Positions 34,011-42,579 of a stretch of DNA of 64,000 bases are shown here, piece by piece. The position numbers were made by a program, and so were the translations under genes. The DNA is from Dehalococcoidia bacterium. GTDB lineage: Bacteria > Chloroflexota > Dehalococcoidia > Dehalococcoidales > Fen-1064. The stretch is taken from contig DUFD01000002.1 in assembly GCA_011171075.1 (NCBI GenBank), forward strand, positions 1 through 64,000, in the 5' to 3' direction. The notes under the pieces were generated by a model that saw only the letters and a program-made list of their open reading frames with translations, was not told where the DNA came from and did no database searches. The stretch's first letter is position 1, and each line of letters begins with the position of its first letter.

Positions 34011-34859
34011 ATGATGAAAAGAAAGGTCCTATCTGGGGTGGCGTTGTTGGCGGCGGTGGCATTGTTGTTAGCGGGCTGCAACGGTGGTGTTTCTCAGGAA
34101 GACTATGATGCTGCCTTGGCTGATTTAGAGGACTGCCAGGCAGAATTAGCTGCCGCCGAGAGTGCGCTGGCCGACTGCGAGGATGCCTTGGCAGACGCAG
34201 AGAGTGACGCGGCCACTGCTGCGAGCGCCTTGGCTATCGCTGAGATTGACCTGGCCGCTGCCGAGGGTGACCTGGACGACTGCGAGGATGACCTGGCTGC
34301 TGCTAACGCTGAAATCGCCGACCTGGAAGCGCAGCTAGCCGCCTGTGAGGCAGCCGGTGAGGAAGAGGAGGAAGAAGAGGAGGAAGAAGAAGAGGAGGAG
34401 GTTGAACTCTCCTTCACACCGGCCACTTATACCAATACCGACTACGGCTTCTCACTTCAGTACCCTGACACCTGGTCAGAGAAGACAGATGACCCTGCTA
34501 TGGGTGTTGTCTGGCGATATGGTGATGCAGCTACCTATGTCATGCCCGCGGTCAGGGTTATCATTATAGATGAGTCAGAAGGAGCTACCCTGGAAGAGGC
34601 ATTCGAAGCAGTATTGGCGAGTGATGGCAAGACCCTAGTGTCCTTTGAAGCAAGTGAGGTCACCATTAATGGTACTGTCTTCTCCCAGGGCATACCAGAG
34701 TATTCGCATGCTTATGGTCCCTATGACAGTAAAGTCATTGGCCTGATCAAAGACGGCAAGTGGATTATAATTGAGGTATACACTCTGCCTGCTCTGGGTG
34801 CCAACTGGCCAACTGAGACAACTCAAGACGAAATAATCAGTACCGTCACATTTGACTAA
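34011..34859 (+). CDS. Coiled-coil lipoprotein with poly-glutamate linker
   Basis: The ATGATG at 34011 follows AAGGAG, so the GTG start of the track (33981) is unlikely. 282 residues: a lipoprotein signal with lipobox LAGC (Cys23), then an Ala/Asp/Glu heptad coiled coil (about 29-118). The coil holds cysteines at recurring positions (DCQ, DCED, DCEDD, ACEA). An unbroken run of about 15 Glu follows, then a C-terminal domain (about 140-282) beginning YTNTDYGFSLQYPDTWSEK, like PsbP-type domains of bacterial lipoproteins. Probably a surface lipoprotein held off the membrane by the coil and an acidic spacer. Function unknown. Confidence 0.8.
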   Translation: MMKRKVLSGVALLAAVALLLAGCNGGVSQEDYDAALADLEDCQAELAAAESALADCEDALADAESDAATAASALAIAEIDLAAAEGDLDDCEDDLAAANAEIADLEAQLAACEAAGEEEEEEEEEEEEEEVELSFTPATYTNTDYGFSLQYPDTWSEKTDDPAMGVVWRYGDAATYVMPAVRVIIIDESEGATLEEAFEAVLASDGKTLVSFEASEVTINGTVFSQGIPEYSHAYGPYDSKVIGLIKDGKWIIIEVYTLPALGANWPTETTQDEIISTVTFD

Positions 34860-34887
34860 TCTCTCTGTCAGCACACGTGAAACTGTA

Positions 34888-34921
34888 CGGAGGGCGTATC
34901 TAGAAGTAGGTACGCCCTCCG
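34888..34921 (+). terminator. Hairpin after the lipoprotein gene
   Basis: A perfect 11-bp stem (cggagggcgta / tacgccctccg) with a 12-nt loop, followed by gtaacgctttctt, 29 nt after the stop codon. Confidence 0.65.
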
Positions 34922-35040
34922 GTAACGCTTTCTTCGTATAGGGTAGCCGTATATAGTCGATACGCCGGCAGAAGAAGTACAGTATGGGTGAGAACGGCCT
35001 GCCAACCGAAAGCAACGGTGCTATATGGCTGCTCTATTTT

Positions 35041-36267
35041 TTATGGTCGTGACCTGACATTGTTAATACGACCGCAATGAGGACACCTGACATTACTCCG
35101 CTTGAAGTCAGGTGGTATTTTTAGCTTTGTTCCGCAATCACAGTTAACAGTCTCGTATTCGTTCATCCGCCACATCAGGTCTGACACCTCGCGGGTACGC
35201 TCGACCTTAGTCGGCTCACGCTCACCAAGGGCTGTTTCCGGTACCGCTGCCCTGATTCCGACCGTACCGGCGCCAGCCAGACTGGCCGCTGAGAAGACCG
35301 GTTTGCCACCTTTATGAATAGTCCGGTAGGCCTGATTGTAGTCGGCAAGGGAAGCACCTCCCGCCATGGAACGTAGTATGCGTATTCGTTCGGAGATTGG
35401 TGGGTGGGTGCTTGTCAGGTCGGCGGCAGCTCTTCCTTTCTCACGGAATGGATTGATAATATAGGCCGGAGCGGTTGCCTGGTTGGCTGCCTGTACCTGT
35501 ACCTTTGAACCGGCCAGCTTCTCCAGGGCTGAGGCCAGTCCTTCAGGGTACCTGGTGTATAAGGCAGAAGATGCGTCTGCCATATATTCCCGTTTTCGGG
35601 ATATGGCAAAGTAAATTAGCTGGGCCATAATGGGCGCCAGTATCGCCAGCACAATGGCCACAATTATGATTATCCCCTGGGCGCTGCCACCGCCACCTCG
35701 TGAGCTCCGGCGACCTCCGGCCATCCCACCGAAAAGCATCATGCGGGAGCCGTACCAGGCCAGCAAAACGATTGCACCGAGCAGAACGCCGCACAGGGAC
35801 ATCAAAAGGACATCGCGGTTTTTAATATGGGCAATCTCGTGGCCGATGACACCCTGTAACTCATCGCGATTTAGGGCCTGAAGAAGTCCTGACGTCACCG
35901 CCACCGAGGCGTGTTGGGCATCGCGGCCGGTCGCAAAGGCATTCATGGCGGGGTCATCGATGATATATACATCGGGCATCCGTTCGAGGCCAGAGGCAAT
36001 CCTCATTTCCTCGACGATATTATAGAGTCTGGGATGGTCATCAGGTTTTATTTTCCGGGCACGCGATATCGCCAGCATAATGTTGTCGCCCTGGAAAAAA
36101 GCAATCAGATTCAGCACTGCCAATATAACCAGTGCTATCGCCAGGCCACCGATGGGGCTATCGAGGAAGGCCCATCCCAGAAGATAACCAACCGCCAGCA
36201 GTAGCAACGCCATCATGCCGACCAGCACAACCGACCTGATTCGGTTTGACCGAACCTGTTCCCACAT
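35041..36267 (-). CDS. htpX: HtpX-like M48 membrane metalloprotease with C-terminal zinc ribbon
   Basis: 408 residues. Two N-terminal membrane helices (about 12-58), the zinc site HEIAH (about 143-147) with the third ligand in REYMAD, and further hydrophobic segments (about 155-175, 200-225) match HtpX, which degrades damaged membrane proteins. The last 60 residues hold CDCGTKLKIPP and CPHCG, a four-Cys zinc ribbon not present in the common HtpX. Directly downstream of lemA (18-nt gap), the usual LemA-HtpX pair. Confidence 0.9.
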   Translation of the reverse strand: MWEQVRSNRIRSVVLVGMMALLLLAVGYLLGWAFLDSPIGGLAIALVILAVLNLIAFFQGDNIMLAISRARKIKPDDHPRLYNIVEEMRIASGLERMPDVYIIDDPAMNAFATGRDAQHASVAVTSGLLQALNRDELQGVIGHEIAHIKNRDVLLMSLCGVLLGAIVLLAWYGSRMMLFGGMAGGRRSSRGGGGSAQGIIIIVAIVLAILAPIMAQLIYFAISRKREYMADASSALYTRYPEGLASALEKLAGSKVQVQAANQATAPAYIINPFREKGRAAADLTSTHPPISERIRILRSMAGGASLADYNQAYRTIHKGGKPVFSAASLAGAGTVGIRAAVPETALGEREPTKVERTREVSDLMWRMNEYETVNCDCGTKLKIPPDFKRSNVRCPHCGRINNVRSRP

Positions 36268-36285
36268 TACCTCTACATCACCCCG

Positions 36286-36849
36286 CTAGGAAAAACTGAC
36301 CTTGGGCGCTTCACGTTCAGCCGGGGCTTCCACCTCAAAGAACTCACCCAGCTTGAAGCCTGTCATGTTTGCTACAAAATTGGAAGGGAACATCTGGACC
36401 TTGTTATTAAGACCCAGCACTGAATCGTTGTAGTACTGTCTTGAAAAGCTTATCTTGTTCTCAGTAGAGGTGAGCTCTTCCTGTAGAGCGAGAAAGTTCT
36501 GGTTGGCTTTCAGGTCGGGGTAGTTCTCCACCACAGCTAATAGCCGGGACAGAGCACCGCTGAGTCCCTGTTCGGCCTCAGACTGTGCACCAACACCCTT
36601 CCCTATTGCCTGTTGTGCCAGATTACGGGCGTTAGTGACGGCCTCCAGCGTCTCCCGCTCGTGTTGCATATAGCCCTTGACCGTCTCCACCAGGTTGGGG
36701 ATAAGGTCATGCCTTCGCTTGAGCTGGACATCAATCTGCGCCCAGGCATTCTGCGTCTGGTTGCGCAGCCTGACCAGTCCATTGTAAGTGACCATAACGA
36801 AAAGCAGGAGCAACAGTAAAATACCCAGGACTACATAGAGAGCAATCAT
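36286..36849 (-). CDS. lemA: LemA family protein
   Basis: 187 residues: one N-terminal membrane helix (ALYVVLGILLLLLLFVMVTYNGLVRLRN) and a helical body with NAWAQIDVQLKRRHDLIPNLVETVKGY, the LemA signature, and SFSRQYYNDSVLGLNNKVQMFPSN near the end. Commonly paired with HtpX, as here. Function is poorly known; an envelope role is likely. Confidence 0.93.
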   Translation of the reverse strand: MIALYVVLGILLLLLLFVMVTYNGLVRLRNQTQNAWAQIDVQLKRRHDLIPNLVETVKGYMQHERETLEAVTNARNLAQQAIGKGVGAQSEAEQGLSGALSRLLAVVENYPDLKANQNFLALQEELTSTENKISFSRQYYNDSVLGLNNKVQMFPSNFVANMTGFKLGEFFEVEAPAEREAPKVSFS

Positions 36850-36911
36850 TTAACACCTCCACAAGATACCCTTTTTTTAATTGTTATAACACTGCCGTTG
36901 ATAAACAGACC

Positions 36912-37325
36912 TTAATGTCGTACCTTAAACACTTCTCCGAGGAACTCTATAACCCGCTCCTGGGAATCCTCTTTGGCCTCTACCTGGGCAGATAAATGCG
37001 CTACCAGTTGACCGACCTCTCCACTGTCAAACCACAGTCCATCTCCCTGAGGGCAGACATCAATAAGCAACTCCGGGGTATGCCCCAGGGCAACCTTTTT
37101 CATCTTCTTACCGCAGCTGGGACACCTGCGCACTCCCTCGGTCGACTTTGCCTCAGTGGCCAGATGAAGACTGTCCAGGCCGGTCGACTCCAGTCCTATC
37201 GTCTCCATGAGGAGCTCCACTTCACCGGCGTCGAACCAGACCCCGGAGCAATTATCACAGTAGTCAAGCTCGATGTTCTCGTGCTCAACCACTATCATCG
37301 GTTCTTTACAGGCGGCGCATTTCAT
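36912..37325 (-). CDS. Double zinc-ribbon (zf-TFIIB type) protein
   Basis: The Met at 37325 (MKCAACKEPM) is the likely start, with GAGG upstream; the track start at 37415 adds an atypical 30-residue extension. 137 residues with two related ribbons, each CxxC...C followed by G[VL]WFD[AS]GEVxxL: CAAC/CDNCSGVWFDAGEVELL and CPSCGKKMKK/CPQGDGLWFDSGEVGQL. In the second, the last CxxC is reduced to CPQG. Proteins of this kind are widespread and uncharacterised. Same strand as lemA-htpX, 62 nt upstream. Confidence 0.75.
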   Translation of the reverse strand: MKCAACKEPMIVVEHENIELDYCDNCSGVWFDAGEVELLMETIGLESTGLDSLHLATEAKSTEGVRRCPSCGKKMKKVALGHTPELLIDVCPQGDGLWFDSGEVGQLVAHLSAQVEAKEDSQERVIEFLGEVFKVRH

Positions 37326-37408
37326 ATTGTAGTCCTCGCAGGTGTCTTTCACAGTGTAGATAAACAGAGAAGCTGTGTCAAGAATGCCTTTAAGAAACGG
37401 ACAAACTT

Positions 37409-37437
37409 TTGACATTTACATCTTAGCATGGTATTCT
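37409..37437 (+). promoter_or_regulatory. Sigma-70 promoter of the rrf2-cys-isc operon
   Basis: TTGACA (37409-37414), 17-nt spacer, TATTCT (37432-37437). It is followed at once by a palindrome and then the GGAGGGG of the Rrf2 gene. The tusA operon promoter has exactly the same two boxes and spacing. Confidence 0.7.
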
Positions 37438-37442
37438 ATACT

Positions 37443-37465
37443 TTGTCGATTAACTTAATCAACAA
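37443..37465 (+). promoter_or_regulatory. Imperfect 23-bp palindrome, probable Rrf2 operator
   Basis: ttgtcgattaa c ttaatcaacaa is symmetric but for one base pair and covers the expected transcription start just after the -10 box. A repressor bound here would block the operon, fitting autoregulation by the adjacent Rrf2 gene. Confidence 0.55.
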
Positions 37466-37480
37466 TAATCGGAGGGGCAG

Positions 37481-37924
37481 ATGAAGCTTTCCACCAGAGG
37501 ACAATATGCCACCAGGGCGCTTGTCGACCTGGCAATGCACAGGGACGAAGCACCAATATTGCTCAAGGATATCGCGAGGCGGCAGCAAATATCACAGAGA
37601 TATCTGGAACACCTCATTACGCCCCTGGTTGCAGCGGGTATAATTGTCAGTACCCGGGGCCCGAAGGGTGGTATTACCCTGGTGAAATCTCCCGAAGAGA
37701 TAAGGTTGGACGAGGTAATCCAACTACTTGAGGGTGCTATTGCCCCTGTGGAGTGCATTAATAATCCTGGTACATGTATTAGGTCCCGCTCCTGCGCTAC
37801 CCGCGACGTCTGGGACGAGCTCAGGCAGACCATGACGGACTTCCTGCGTTCTGTCACTATCCAGGACCTGATGGAGCGACAACGTGAGAAGGAGAAATCC
37901 ACCGAGGTCATGTACTACATCTAG
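37481..37924 (+). CDS. Rrf2 family Fe-S transcriptional regulator (IscR/CymR-like)
   Basis: 147 residues. N-terminal winged helix (MKLSTRGQYATRALVDLA, ISQRYLEHLITPLVAAGIIVSTRGPKGG) and three cysteines at 92, 99 and 105 (ECINNPGTCIRSRSC), the cluster-ligand positions of IscR-type regulators. As first gene before cysK-cysE-NIL-iscS-iscU, it probably senses Fe-S or cysteine status and represses the operon. The palindrome over its own start site supports autoregulation. Strong ribosome binding site GGAGGGG. Confidence 0.9.
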   Translation: MKLSTRGQYATRALVDLAMHRDEAPILLKDIARRQQISQRYLEHLITPLVAAGIIVSTRGPKGGITLVKSPEEIRLDEVIQLLEGAIAPVECINNPGTCIRSRSCATRDVWDELRQTMTDFLRSVTIQDLMERQREKEKSTEVMYYI

Positions 37925-38005
37925 AAAATATGAGAAGGTCAGTCACTCAACAGATTTTAGAGTATGAAATTGGCTGTTAAGTGATGGAAGGATATCAGGA
38001 TAATA

Positions 38006-39019
38006 ATGCCAGAACAAGTGCAGAAAATAGAGACGCTACGGCATAAGGCGCTACAGATACCGAAATTGACGCGGGGTATAGCCAGTGACTCCACCGAGCT
38101 TATCGGGAATACGCCTCTGGTCAGGCTTAATCACGTAATCGATGGTGCGGTTGCCGAAGTGGTTGCCAAGCTGGAGTCTTTCAATCCGCTCGGCAGCATC
38201 AAGGACAGGATAGGCGTGGCCATGATAATCGATGCCGAGGAGAAGGGACTGCTCAAGCAGGATACCGTTATTGTTGAGCCTACCAGTGGTAATACCGGCA
38301 TTGCCTTAGCCTTCGTCTGTGCCGCCCGTGGGTATCGCCTGATTCTCACCATGCCGGACACGATGTCTCTGGAGCGACGCCAGTTGTTATCCATTTTTGG
38401 TGCCGAACTTGTTTTAACTCCAGGGGCTGAAGGTATGCCTGGGGCAGTAAAGAAGGCGGAACAACTCGTGGGTGAAAATCCTGGTTACTTCATGCCGAAC
38501 CAGTTTGGCAATCCGGCAAATCCCGAAATCCATCGGTTGACCACCGCTGAAGAAATCTGGCGTGATACCGATGGACGGGTAGACATCCTTGTTGCCGGTG
38601 TCGGAACCGGCGGTACTATCACTGGTATTGCAGAGGTATTAAAGGAAAAGAAGCCCGAATTCAGGGCAATAGCCGTTGAACCGTCCGATTCCCCGGTGCT
38701 TTCCGGCGGTAACCCGGGAGGTCATAAGATACAGGGTATCGGTGCTGGCTTTATCCCCGATATTCTACGGAAAGATTTGGTCGACGAAATCGTTACCGTC
38801 AGCAATGACGATGCCGGCCAGATGACGCGTAGACTTGCCCGCGAAGAGGGAATACTGGCCGGAATATCTTCCGGGGCGGCTGTCTGGGCAGCGATACAAG
38901 TGGCGTGTCGACCAGAGAACCAGGGTAAGCTGATAGTCACCATCCTGCCGGACACGGGTGAGCGATACCTCGCTACCTGGCTCTTCCAGGAGCTATTACA
39001 GGGAGCACCAAACATATAG
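38006..39019 (+). CDS. cysK: Cysteine synthase (O-acetylserine sulfhydrylase)
   Basis: 337 residues. PLP Lys66 in NPLGSIKDR, the substrate loop [11 protein letters not shown], phosphate loop [14 protein letters not shown], and the C-terminal Ser in ISSGAA are all intact. It makes cysteine from O-acetylserine and sulfide. The roughly 25-residue N-terminal extension before [11 protein letters not shown] is somewhat longer than in E. coli CysK. cysE follows after 51 nt, which would give the substrate. Confidence 0.93.
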   Translation: MPEQVQKIETLRHKALQIPKLTRGIASDSTELIGNTPLVRLNHVIDGAVAEVVAKLESFNPLGSIKDRIGVAMIIDAEEKGLLKQDTVIVEPTSGNTGIALAFVCAARGYRLILTMPDTMSLERRQLLSIFGAELVLTPGAEGMPGAVKKAEQLVGENPGYFMPNQFGNPANPEIHRLTTAEEIWRDTDGRVDILVAGVGTGGTITGIAEVLKEKKPEFRAIAVEPSDSPVLSGGNPGGHKIQGIGAGFIPDILRKDLVDEIVTVSNDDAGQMTRRLAREEGILAGISSGAAVWAAIQVACRPENQGKLIVTILPDTGERYLATWLFQELLQGAPNI

Positions 39020-39070
39020 TATGGAGAGTGACAGGTTCACCGTAAGGTAGGTCAGGAGGCGACAAAGAAG

Positions 39071-39790
39071 ATGTTTTTCAGGACACTCAGAGAAGACATC
39101 CGGACAGTCTTTGATAACGACCCGGCAGCGAGGAGCCTGCTCGAGGTCCTCTTTTGCTATCCTGGACTGCATGCTCTGTGGTCTCACCGCCTGGCACACT
39201 TCCTCTGGCGGCACCACCTACGTTTCCTGGCCCGGTTCATTTCCCATATAAATCGTTTCCTGACCGGTATTGAGATTCATCCCGGTGCTACTATCGGTCG
39301 GCGCTTCTTTATCGACCACGGTATCGGTGTGGTCATCGGTGAGACCGCCGAAATAGGCGATGGTGTCCTTATATACCAGGGAGTTGTCCTCGGAGGCACA
39401 ACTTTGAGTAAAGGAAAGCGACATCCCACTGTCGGTAATAATGTTGTATTCGGCACCGGTGCGGTGGCCCTTGGCGCTATCACCATAGGCGATGGTGCCA
39501 AGATTGGGTCAGGCTCGGTGGTGGTCAAATCAGTCCCTCCCGGGGCAACCGTAGTCGGAGTACCGGGTAGAGTAATTGCAGACAACGCCCCGGAACCACC
39601 GGCCCTGGAACACGGCCGGCTGCCCGACCCGGTAGCAGAGGCAATACGTCTTGTCCTGGAGGAACAGGACAAGCTTGAAGAACGCCTGCACAGATTGGAG
39701 AGTGCATCCGGTATAACCGTCCCCGCTGACGAGCTAAAGGAAAAGCTTGAGGAAATAGCCCGTGATTTCAACGAAGGTGGGGGCATATGA
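39071..39790 (+). CDS. cysE: Serine O-acetyltransferase
   Basis: 239 residues, short CysE type. The N-terminal helical part has [30 protein letters not shown]; the left-handed beta-helix has [41 protein letters not shown], with catalytic His and Asp in the expected spots. A charged C-terminal coiled coil ([14 protein letters not shown]) follows and may mediate association with CysK. Acetylates serine for cysteine synthesis. Confidence 0.95.
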   Translation: MFFRTLREDIRTVFDNDPAARSLLEVLFCYPGLHALWSHRLAHFLWRHHLRFLARFISHINRFLTGIEIHPGATIGRRFFIDHGIGVVIGETAEIGDGVLIYQGVVLGGTTLSKGKRHPTVGNNVVFGTGAVALGAITIGDGAKIGSGSVVVKSVPPGATVVGVPGRVIADNAPEPPALEHGRLPDPVAEAIRLVLEEQDKLEERLHRLESASGITVPADELKEKLEEIARDFNEGGGI

Positions 39791-39857
39791 TATGCGTGAA
39801 TTATGCTATACTGTTTTATTACCAATCTCAGACAATGGACATGGACCGGGGGCTAGC

Positions 39858-40106
39858 ATGGTCAAGAGACGGGTGATGTTTACCTTCCAGCAGGAACAGC
39901 TGAAAGAGCCTATCATCTTCAACCTCAGTCACCAGTTCCAGATAGTGACCAACATCCTGCGCGCCGATATCACGGATGACAAAGGCTGGATGATACTGGA
40001 GCTGGAGGGCAATGGCGAGGAAATCGAACAGGGAATCGCCTGGGTGACTACCAGGGGAGTGCGAGTTGAACCCGCGGACGGAGAGATACTCGAGGATAGA
40101 AGATGA
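39858..40106 (+). CDS. Stand-alone NIL-domain protein
   Basis: The Met at 39858 (MVKRRVMFTFQQEQLKEPIIFNL) is the likely start, giving 82 residues; the track start at 39762 overlaps cysE. This is a complete NIL domain (ferredoxin-like fold, best known at the C-terminus of the MetN methionine-importer ATPase) with nothing else attached. Its stop overlaps the iscS start by 4 nt (ATGA), so the two are translationally coupled. In methanogens a NIL-ferredoxin protein works with a DUF39 protein in homocysteine synthesis; a DUF39 gene lies 5.4 kb downstream. A role in sulfur relay or Met/Cys sensing is inferred. Confidence 0.82.
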   Translation: MVKRRVMFTFQQEQLKEPIIFNLSHQFQIVTNILRADITDDKGWMILELEGNGEEIEQGIAWVTTRGVRVEPADGEILEDRR

Positions 40107-41266
40107 AAAGGATATACCTCGATTATGCCGCCACAACGCCGACACACCCCGATGTTGTCGAGGCAATGCTACCGTATTTTAGCGATAGCTTCGGTAATCC
40201 CTCCAGTATCTATTCATACGGCCAGGAAGCTAAGGGGGCTGTTGAGAAGGCACGGGAGCAGGTTGCCGCTCTGATTGGTGCCCGTGACGATGAGGTCGTA
40301 TTCACCAGCGGTGGGACGGAGGCAGATAATTCTGCTATACAGGGTGTTGCTTTAGCCGACCCCGAACGAAACCATATCATCACCAGTGCCACGGAGCACC
40401 ACGCCGTTATCGAAACCTGCCGGTTCCTCGAGAGGCGAGGTTTTAAAGTTACTTATCTGCCAGTGGACAAGGAAGGACTGATTAACCCGGATGATGTCAG
40501 GAATACTATCACCGAAAAGACTTGCCTGGTTTCGATAATGCACGCCAATAACGAAATCGGAACGATACAGCCTATCAAAGAACTGGCCGTTATTGCCAGG
40601 GGAGCGGGTGTGCTTATCCATACCGATGCAGTGCAGACCGCGGGACAGATTCCGGTGAATGTTGACGACCTTGGGGTAGACCTGCTTTCAATATCTGCCC
40701 ACAAGCTTTATGGCCCCAAGGGAGTCGGCGCACTCTATATCCGAAAAGGTACCAAGCTGGTCCCCTTCATGCATGGTGGTGGCCAGGAGAGAAACCGCCG
40801 TGGCAGTACTGAGAACGTCCCTGGTATCGTCGGTTTTGGTAAGGCTACTGAGATTGCCCGTAATGTAATAGCGGGAGAAATAGAACGTCAGACACAACTC
40901 CGCAATCACCTTATCAGTGGCATCCTTGAGCAGATAGACGGCGTTCGCCTGAATGGCCATCCTACCAACAGGTTGCCCAATAATGTAAATGTCAGCGTTG
41001 ACTACGTTGAAGGTGAGTCAATGCTACTCAATCTCGACCTGGAGAATATATGCGCGTCCACCGGCTCAGCTTGCAGTTCCTCCAGCCTCGAAGCCTCTCA
41101 CGTACTTCTTGCCCTGGGACTTACCCACGAGCAAGCCCACAGCTCGTTACGCTTTACCGTAGGTAAGTGGACCACCGATGAGGACATAGACCGGGTCAGT
41201 GAGGTATTACCCCGGGTTGTGGCCAGATTGAGAGCGATGTCGCCGCTGTTGAAAAGTCATAAATAG
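40103..41266 (+). CDS. iscS: Cysteine desulfurase (canonical IscS/NifS)
   Basis: 387 residues, class V aminotransferase fold. All key residues are there: YLDYAATTP, TEADNSAIQG, ATEHHAVIET (His over PLP), HTDAVQTAG, the PLP Lys201 in SAHKLYGPKG, and the mobile-loop Cys in STGSACSSSSLEASHVL. Takes sulfur from cysteine for Fe-S assembly on the adjacent IscU. Overlaps the NIL gene by 4 nt; iscU follows after 10 nt. Confidence 0.95.
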   Translation: MKRIYLDYAATTPTHPDVVEAMLPYFSDSFGNPSSIYSYGQEAKGAVEKAREQVAALIGARDDEVVFTSGGTEADNSAIQGVALADPERNHIITSATEHHAVIETCRFLERRGFKVTYLPVDKEGLINPDDVRNTITEKTCLVSIMHANNEIGTIQPIKELAVIARGAGVLIHTDAVQTAGQIPVNVDDLGVDLLSISAHKLYGPKGVGALYIRKGTKLVPFMHGGGQERNRRGSTENVPGIVGFGKATEIARNVIAGEIERQTQLRNHLISGILEQIDGVRLNGHPTNRLPNNVNVSVDYVEGESMLLNLDLENICASTGSACSSSSLEASHVLLALGLTHEQAHSSLRFTVGKWTTDEDIDRVSEVLPRVVARLRAMSPLLKSHK

Positions 41267-41276
41267 GAGATTTAAC

Positions 41277-41699
41277 ATGCCTGATATTCAGTCCCTTTAC
41301 AGTGAAAAAGTAATGGACCATTTCCGGAATCCGCGGAATGTTGGTGAAATAGAGAACCCGGATGGAACCGGTCATGTCGGTAATCCTATCTGTGGCGACA
41401 TTATGGAGCTCTATATCAAGGTAAATGGTAATATAATCACCGACGCCAAGTTCAAGACGTTTGGTTGTGGTGCTGCTATTGCTACCAGCTCCATGGTAAC
41501 CGAGATGGTCATCGGCAAGACCATTGATGAGGCGCTAGAAATCTCCAACAAGACGGTGGCCGAGGCACTGGGTGGGCTACCCGCAGCCAAGATGCACTGC
41601 TCTGTCCTCGCCGAAGACGCTCTCCGCTCAGCCATCGACGACTACCATAGCAAACAAAAGAAACAGAGTAAAACAAAAGCCAAAGCTAAAAAGAAGTGA
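41277..41699 (+). CDS. iscU: Fe-S scaffold protein IscU/NifU-N
   Basis: 140 residues. The three cluster cysteines are in place: CGD (Cys39), FGCGAAIA (about Cys64) and MHCSVLAEDAL (about Cys107). An unusual Lys/Gln-rich tail (KQKKQSKTKAKAKKK) ends the protein. Receives sulfur from the upstream IscS. Last gene of the tight cys-isc block; fdhD follows after 71 nt. Confidence 0.95.
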   Translation: MPDIQSLYSEKVMDHFRNPRNVGEIENPDGTGHVGNPICGDIMELYIKVNGNIITDAKFKTFGCGAAIATSSMVTEMVIGKTIDEALEISNKTVAEALGGLPAAKMHCSVLAEDALRSAIDDYHSKQKKQSKTKAKAKKK

Positions 41700-41770
41700 C
41701 TGTGTTCATAAACACCGTTGCCCCTTATCGTCAATCATTCCTGTGAATATCCTCGATTTGGCCAACCAGC

Positions 41771-42562
41771 ATGGAAGATAAGATCGAGAGATTAAGCATA
41801 CTCAGACTCACTGAGGAAAACGTCAGCGAAATAGACGACACCATTGTCCGTGAGTTTCCACTTACTATCATACTCAATGACCAGGAACTGGTGACCATGC
41901 TCTGTTCCCCCGCCAGCCAGAAAGAACTGGCTGTCGGGTTTCTCTATTCTGAGGGGCTTATCGAGACCCGGGAAGAGATTAAAAACGTCACGCTACACGA
42001 AGGCACCGGTGTTATCCGGGTCGAAACCGAGGGCGGGGACGAGCTTGACCGTGAGACCCTGTTTAATCGGCTGATAACGTCGGGGTGCGGTCGTGGGGCC
42101 TCTTTTTACAGCGCTACCGATATTACCGGTAAGAAAGTGGAATCACTGCTCCAGGTCTCGGTTAGCGAGATTCTGGCCCTGATGAGGGATTTTCAGCATA
42201 AATCTGAAACCTTTCGTGCCACCGGCGGTGTACACTCCGCCGCCCTGTGCGATACCAGTAAAATCCTCGTCTTCAACGAGGACATCGGGCGGCATAATGC
42301 CCTGGACAAGGTCTTCGGGGAATGTCTTCTAAAGGGTATTCCTACAGACGACTGCCTCGTAATCACCAGCGGTCGTATTTCATCCGAGATACTGCTCAAG
42401 GTGGCACGGAGAAACATCCCAATACTCATCTCAAAGTCGGCCCCTACCAACCTCGGTGTGAAGATGGCCAACGAGCTCGGCGTGACACTGGTCGGCTTTG
42501 TCAGGGGTAAACGGGCAAACGTTTACACCAACACGTGGAGGATTACCCGCGACGGTAAATAG
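41771..42562 (+). CDS. fdhD: Formate dehydrogenase accessory sulfurtransferase FdhD
   Basis: 263 residues. FdhD carries sulfur from a cysteine desulfurase to the molybdenum or tungsten bis-MGD cofactor of formate dehydrogenase. Seen: the N-terminal REFPLTIILNDQEL, AVGFLYSEGLI, the cysteine-loop region TSGCGRG, ATGGVHSAAL, EDIGRHNALDKV and the conserved C-terminal RGKRANVYTN. The loop has one Cys (CGRG) instead of the CxxC of E. coli. Its place after iscS fits the IscS-to-FdhD relay. It predicts a formate dehydrogenase-like enzyme elsewhere in the genome. Confidence 0.93.
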   Translation: MEDKIERLSILRLTEENVSEIDDTIVREFPLTIILNDQELVTMLCSPASQKELAVGFLYSEGLIETREEIKNVTLHEGTGVIRVETEGGDELDRETLFNRLITSGCGRGASFYSATDITGKKVESLLQVSVSEILALMRDFQHKSETFRATGGVHSAALCDTSKILVFNEDIGRHNALDKVFGECLLKGIPTDDCLVITSGRISSEILLKVARRNIPILISKSAPTNLGVKMANELGVTLVGFVRGKRANVYTNTWRITRDGK

Positions 42563-42579
42563 CCGGTGGGCAGTCTGCC

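Noticed and set aside
42104-42124. FdhD as inactive because the CxxC loop has one Cys
   Set aside because: Single-Cys loops of the CGRG kind occur in many FdhD proteins, and all other motifs are intact, so loss of function is not supported.
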